Shown here: positions 6,834 to 7,130 of the stretch, one piece after another | Numbering within the stretch: the first letter of the stretch is position 1 | Layout of the letters: each line of letters opens with the position of its first letter | Assembly (NCBI GenBank): GCA_024278035.1 | Contig: JAJRUA010000332.1 | Span: 1-7,130, forward strand | Origin: Planctomycetota bacterium | GTDB lineage: Bacteria > Planctomycetota > Planctomycetia > Pirellulales > Lacipirellulaceae | Length of the DNA: 7,130 nt | Reading direction: 5' to 3' | Translations under genes and position numbers: made by a program | Notes under the pieces: generated by a model | What the model saw: the letters and a program-made list of their open reading frames with translations, nothing else | Database searches by the model: none | What the model was told of the DNA's origin: nothing

Positions 6834-7130
6834 CAGTCCACCCTTTGTGCTTCAAAGTGTTTTTGGTCCGCCCTGTTTTCACTTTCTCTACGAAAGTTGG
6901 CGTGTAATGTATCCCAGTCAATAATTAAAGTCCCACCCGCCGCTTCGTGTTGCTTTTCCCAATTGGTTAGCAAGTCGAGACAGGCGTGATCGATGTAAAC
7001 GAGGTGCTTAAAATCAAGATGCAATTCTACATTGCTGGGTACTTTCTCCAACTCTTCGGCGAGTACCGGAAGTCGAACGAACGTCGCCGCGCCTTTGAGA
7101 CTTAAAATTGCGTTTTCATTCGCTTCATCA
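6833..7130 (-). CDS. STAS-domain C-terminus, probably of a SulP/SLC26 anion transporter (5' partial)
   Basis: The frame is open from the window edge to the TGA at 6835-6833 (98 residues visible); the gene begins beyond the window, and a TTG at 7051 is not a credible start. The visible part is a STAS fold: strand AILSLKG, strand VELHLDF, the loop YIDHACLDLL leading into a helix, then GGTLIIDW, followed by a polar tail of about 27 residues. The YIDHACLDLL...NWEKQHEAAGG pattern resembles the cytoplasmic tail of bacterial SulP (SLC26) transporters more than stand-alone anti-sigma-factor antagonists, which usually carry a phosphorylatable D-S-x-G/A at this loop; here Ser is replaced by His-Ala. 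SulP proteins move sulfate, bicarbonate or other anions. The one-base overlap with ppc suggests translational coupling, so bicarbonate supply is a reasonable but unproven role. The membrane part would have to be found upstream. Confidence 0.7.
   Translation of the reverse strand, partial: DEANENAILSLKGAATFVRLPVLAEELEKVPSNVELHLDFKHLVYIDHACLDLLTNWEKQHEAAGGTLIIDWDTLHANFRRESENRADQKHFEAQRVD
6838..6846 (-). promoter_or_regulatory. Ribosome binding site of ppc
   Basis: On the minus strand AAAGGGTGG lies four bases before the ppc ATG, inside the last codons of the STAS gene. It supports the ATG at 6833 as start and, with the TGATG overlap, means ribosomes finishing the upstream gene arrive directly at the ppc start. 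Confidence 0.6.

Noticed and set aside
6833..7051. A separate 72-residue protein starting at TTG 7051
   Set aside because: The frame continues to the window edge and the first STAS strand (AILSLKG) lies upstream of that TTG, so it is the tail of a longer gene.
6833..7130. Stand-alone anti-sigma-factor antagonist (SpoIIAA-like)
   Set aside because: The phosphorylatable serine after the conserved Asp is absent (IDHAC), and the pattern and operon context fit a SulP transporter tail better. It is not fully excluded because the 5' part is missing.

Overview
The window looks like a bacterial chromosome segment, most likely from a planctomycete of the Pirellula/Rhodopirellula/Blastopirellula type. 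That guess rests on protein style: a long TlpA-type thioredoxin protein carrying repeated small beta-rich modules and a Pro-rich linker, and a SulP-type STAS tail and a bacterial SLC4 transporter of kinds I associate with that group. It is an inference; there is no rRNA or other phylogenetic marker here.

Layout. Positions 1-1815 (+) hold the 3' part of a large gene whose beginning lies before the window. Its product ends in a TlpA/ResA-like thioredoxin domain with an intact CGPC site. A short hairpin plus T-run overlaps its stop codon. A 147-bp spacer (1816-1962) separates it from three tightly packed genes on the opposite strand, read from right to left. They are (i) the 3' end of a gene encoding a STAS domain, probably the cytoplasmic tail of a SulP/SLC26 anion transporter (7130-6833); (ii) a complete phosphoenolpyruvate carboxylase, ppc (6833-4068), whose ATG overlaps the preceding TGA; and (iii) a complete SLC4/band 3-type anion (bicarbonate) transporter with an N-terminal PTS EIIA domain (start ATG 4017, or TTG 4044, to 1963). 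Gaps are -1 and about 50 (or 23) nt, so these are very probably one transcript. The promoter lies upstream of the window.

How the genes fit together. PEP carboxylase consumes bicarbonate and PEP to make oxaloacetate. It sits between two genes from the two membrane families (SLC26/SulP and SLC4) that include bicarbonate transporters. The EIIA domain keeps both active-site histidines, and the PTS phosphoryl chain that acts on EIIA domains is charged by PEP, the other PEPC substrate. The cluster therefore reads as a bicarbonate-uptake and anaplerotic carbon-fixation module with a possible PEP-dependent control on the transporter. The EIIA-SLC4 fusion also repeats the architecture of animal band 3, whose cytoplasmic domain has the same overall fold as EIIA. 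Both are the main points for a second look.

I saw no tRNA, rRNA, CRISPR array, insertion sequence or phage gene in the window. No stretch above 300 bases lacks a gene.
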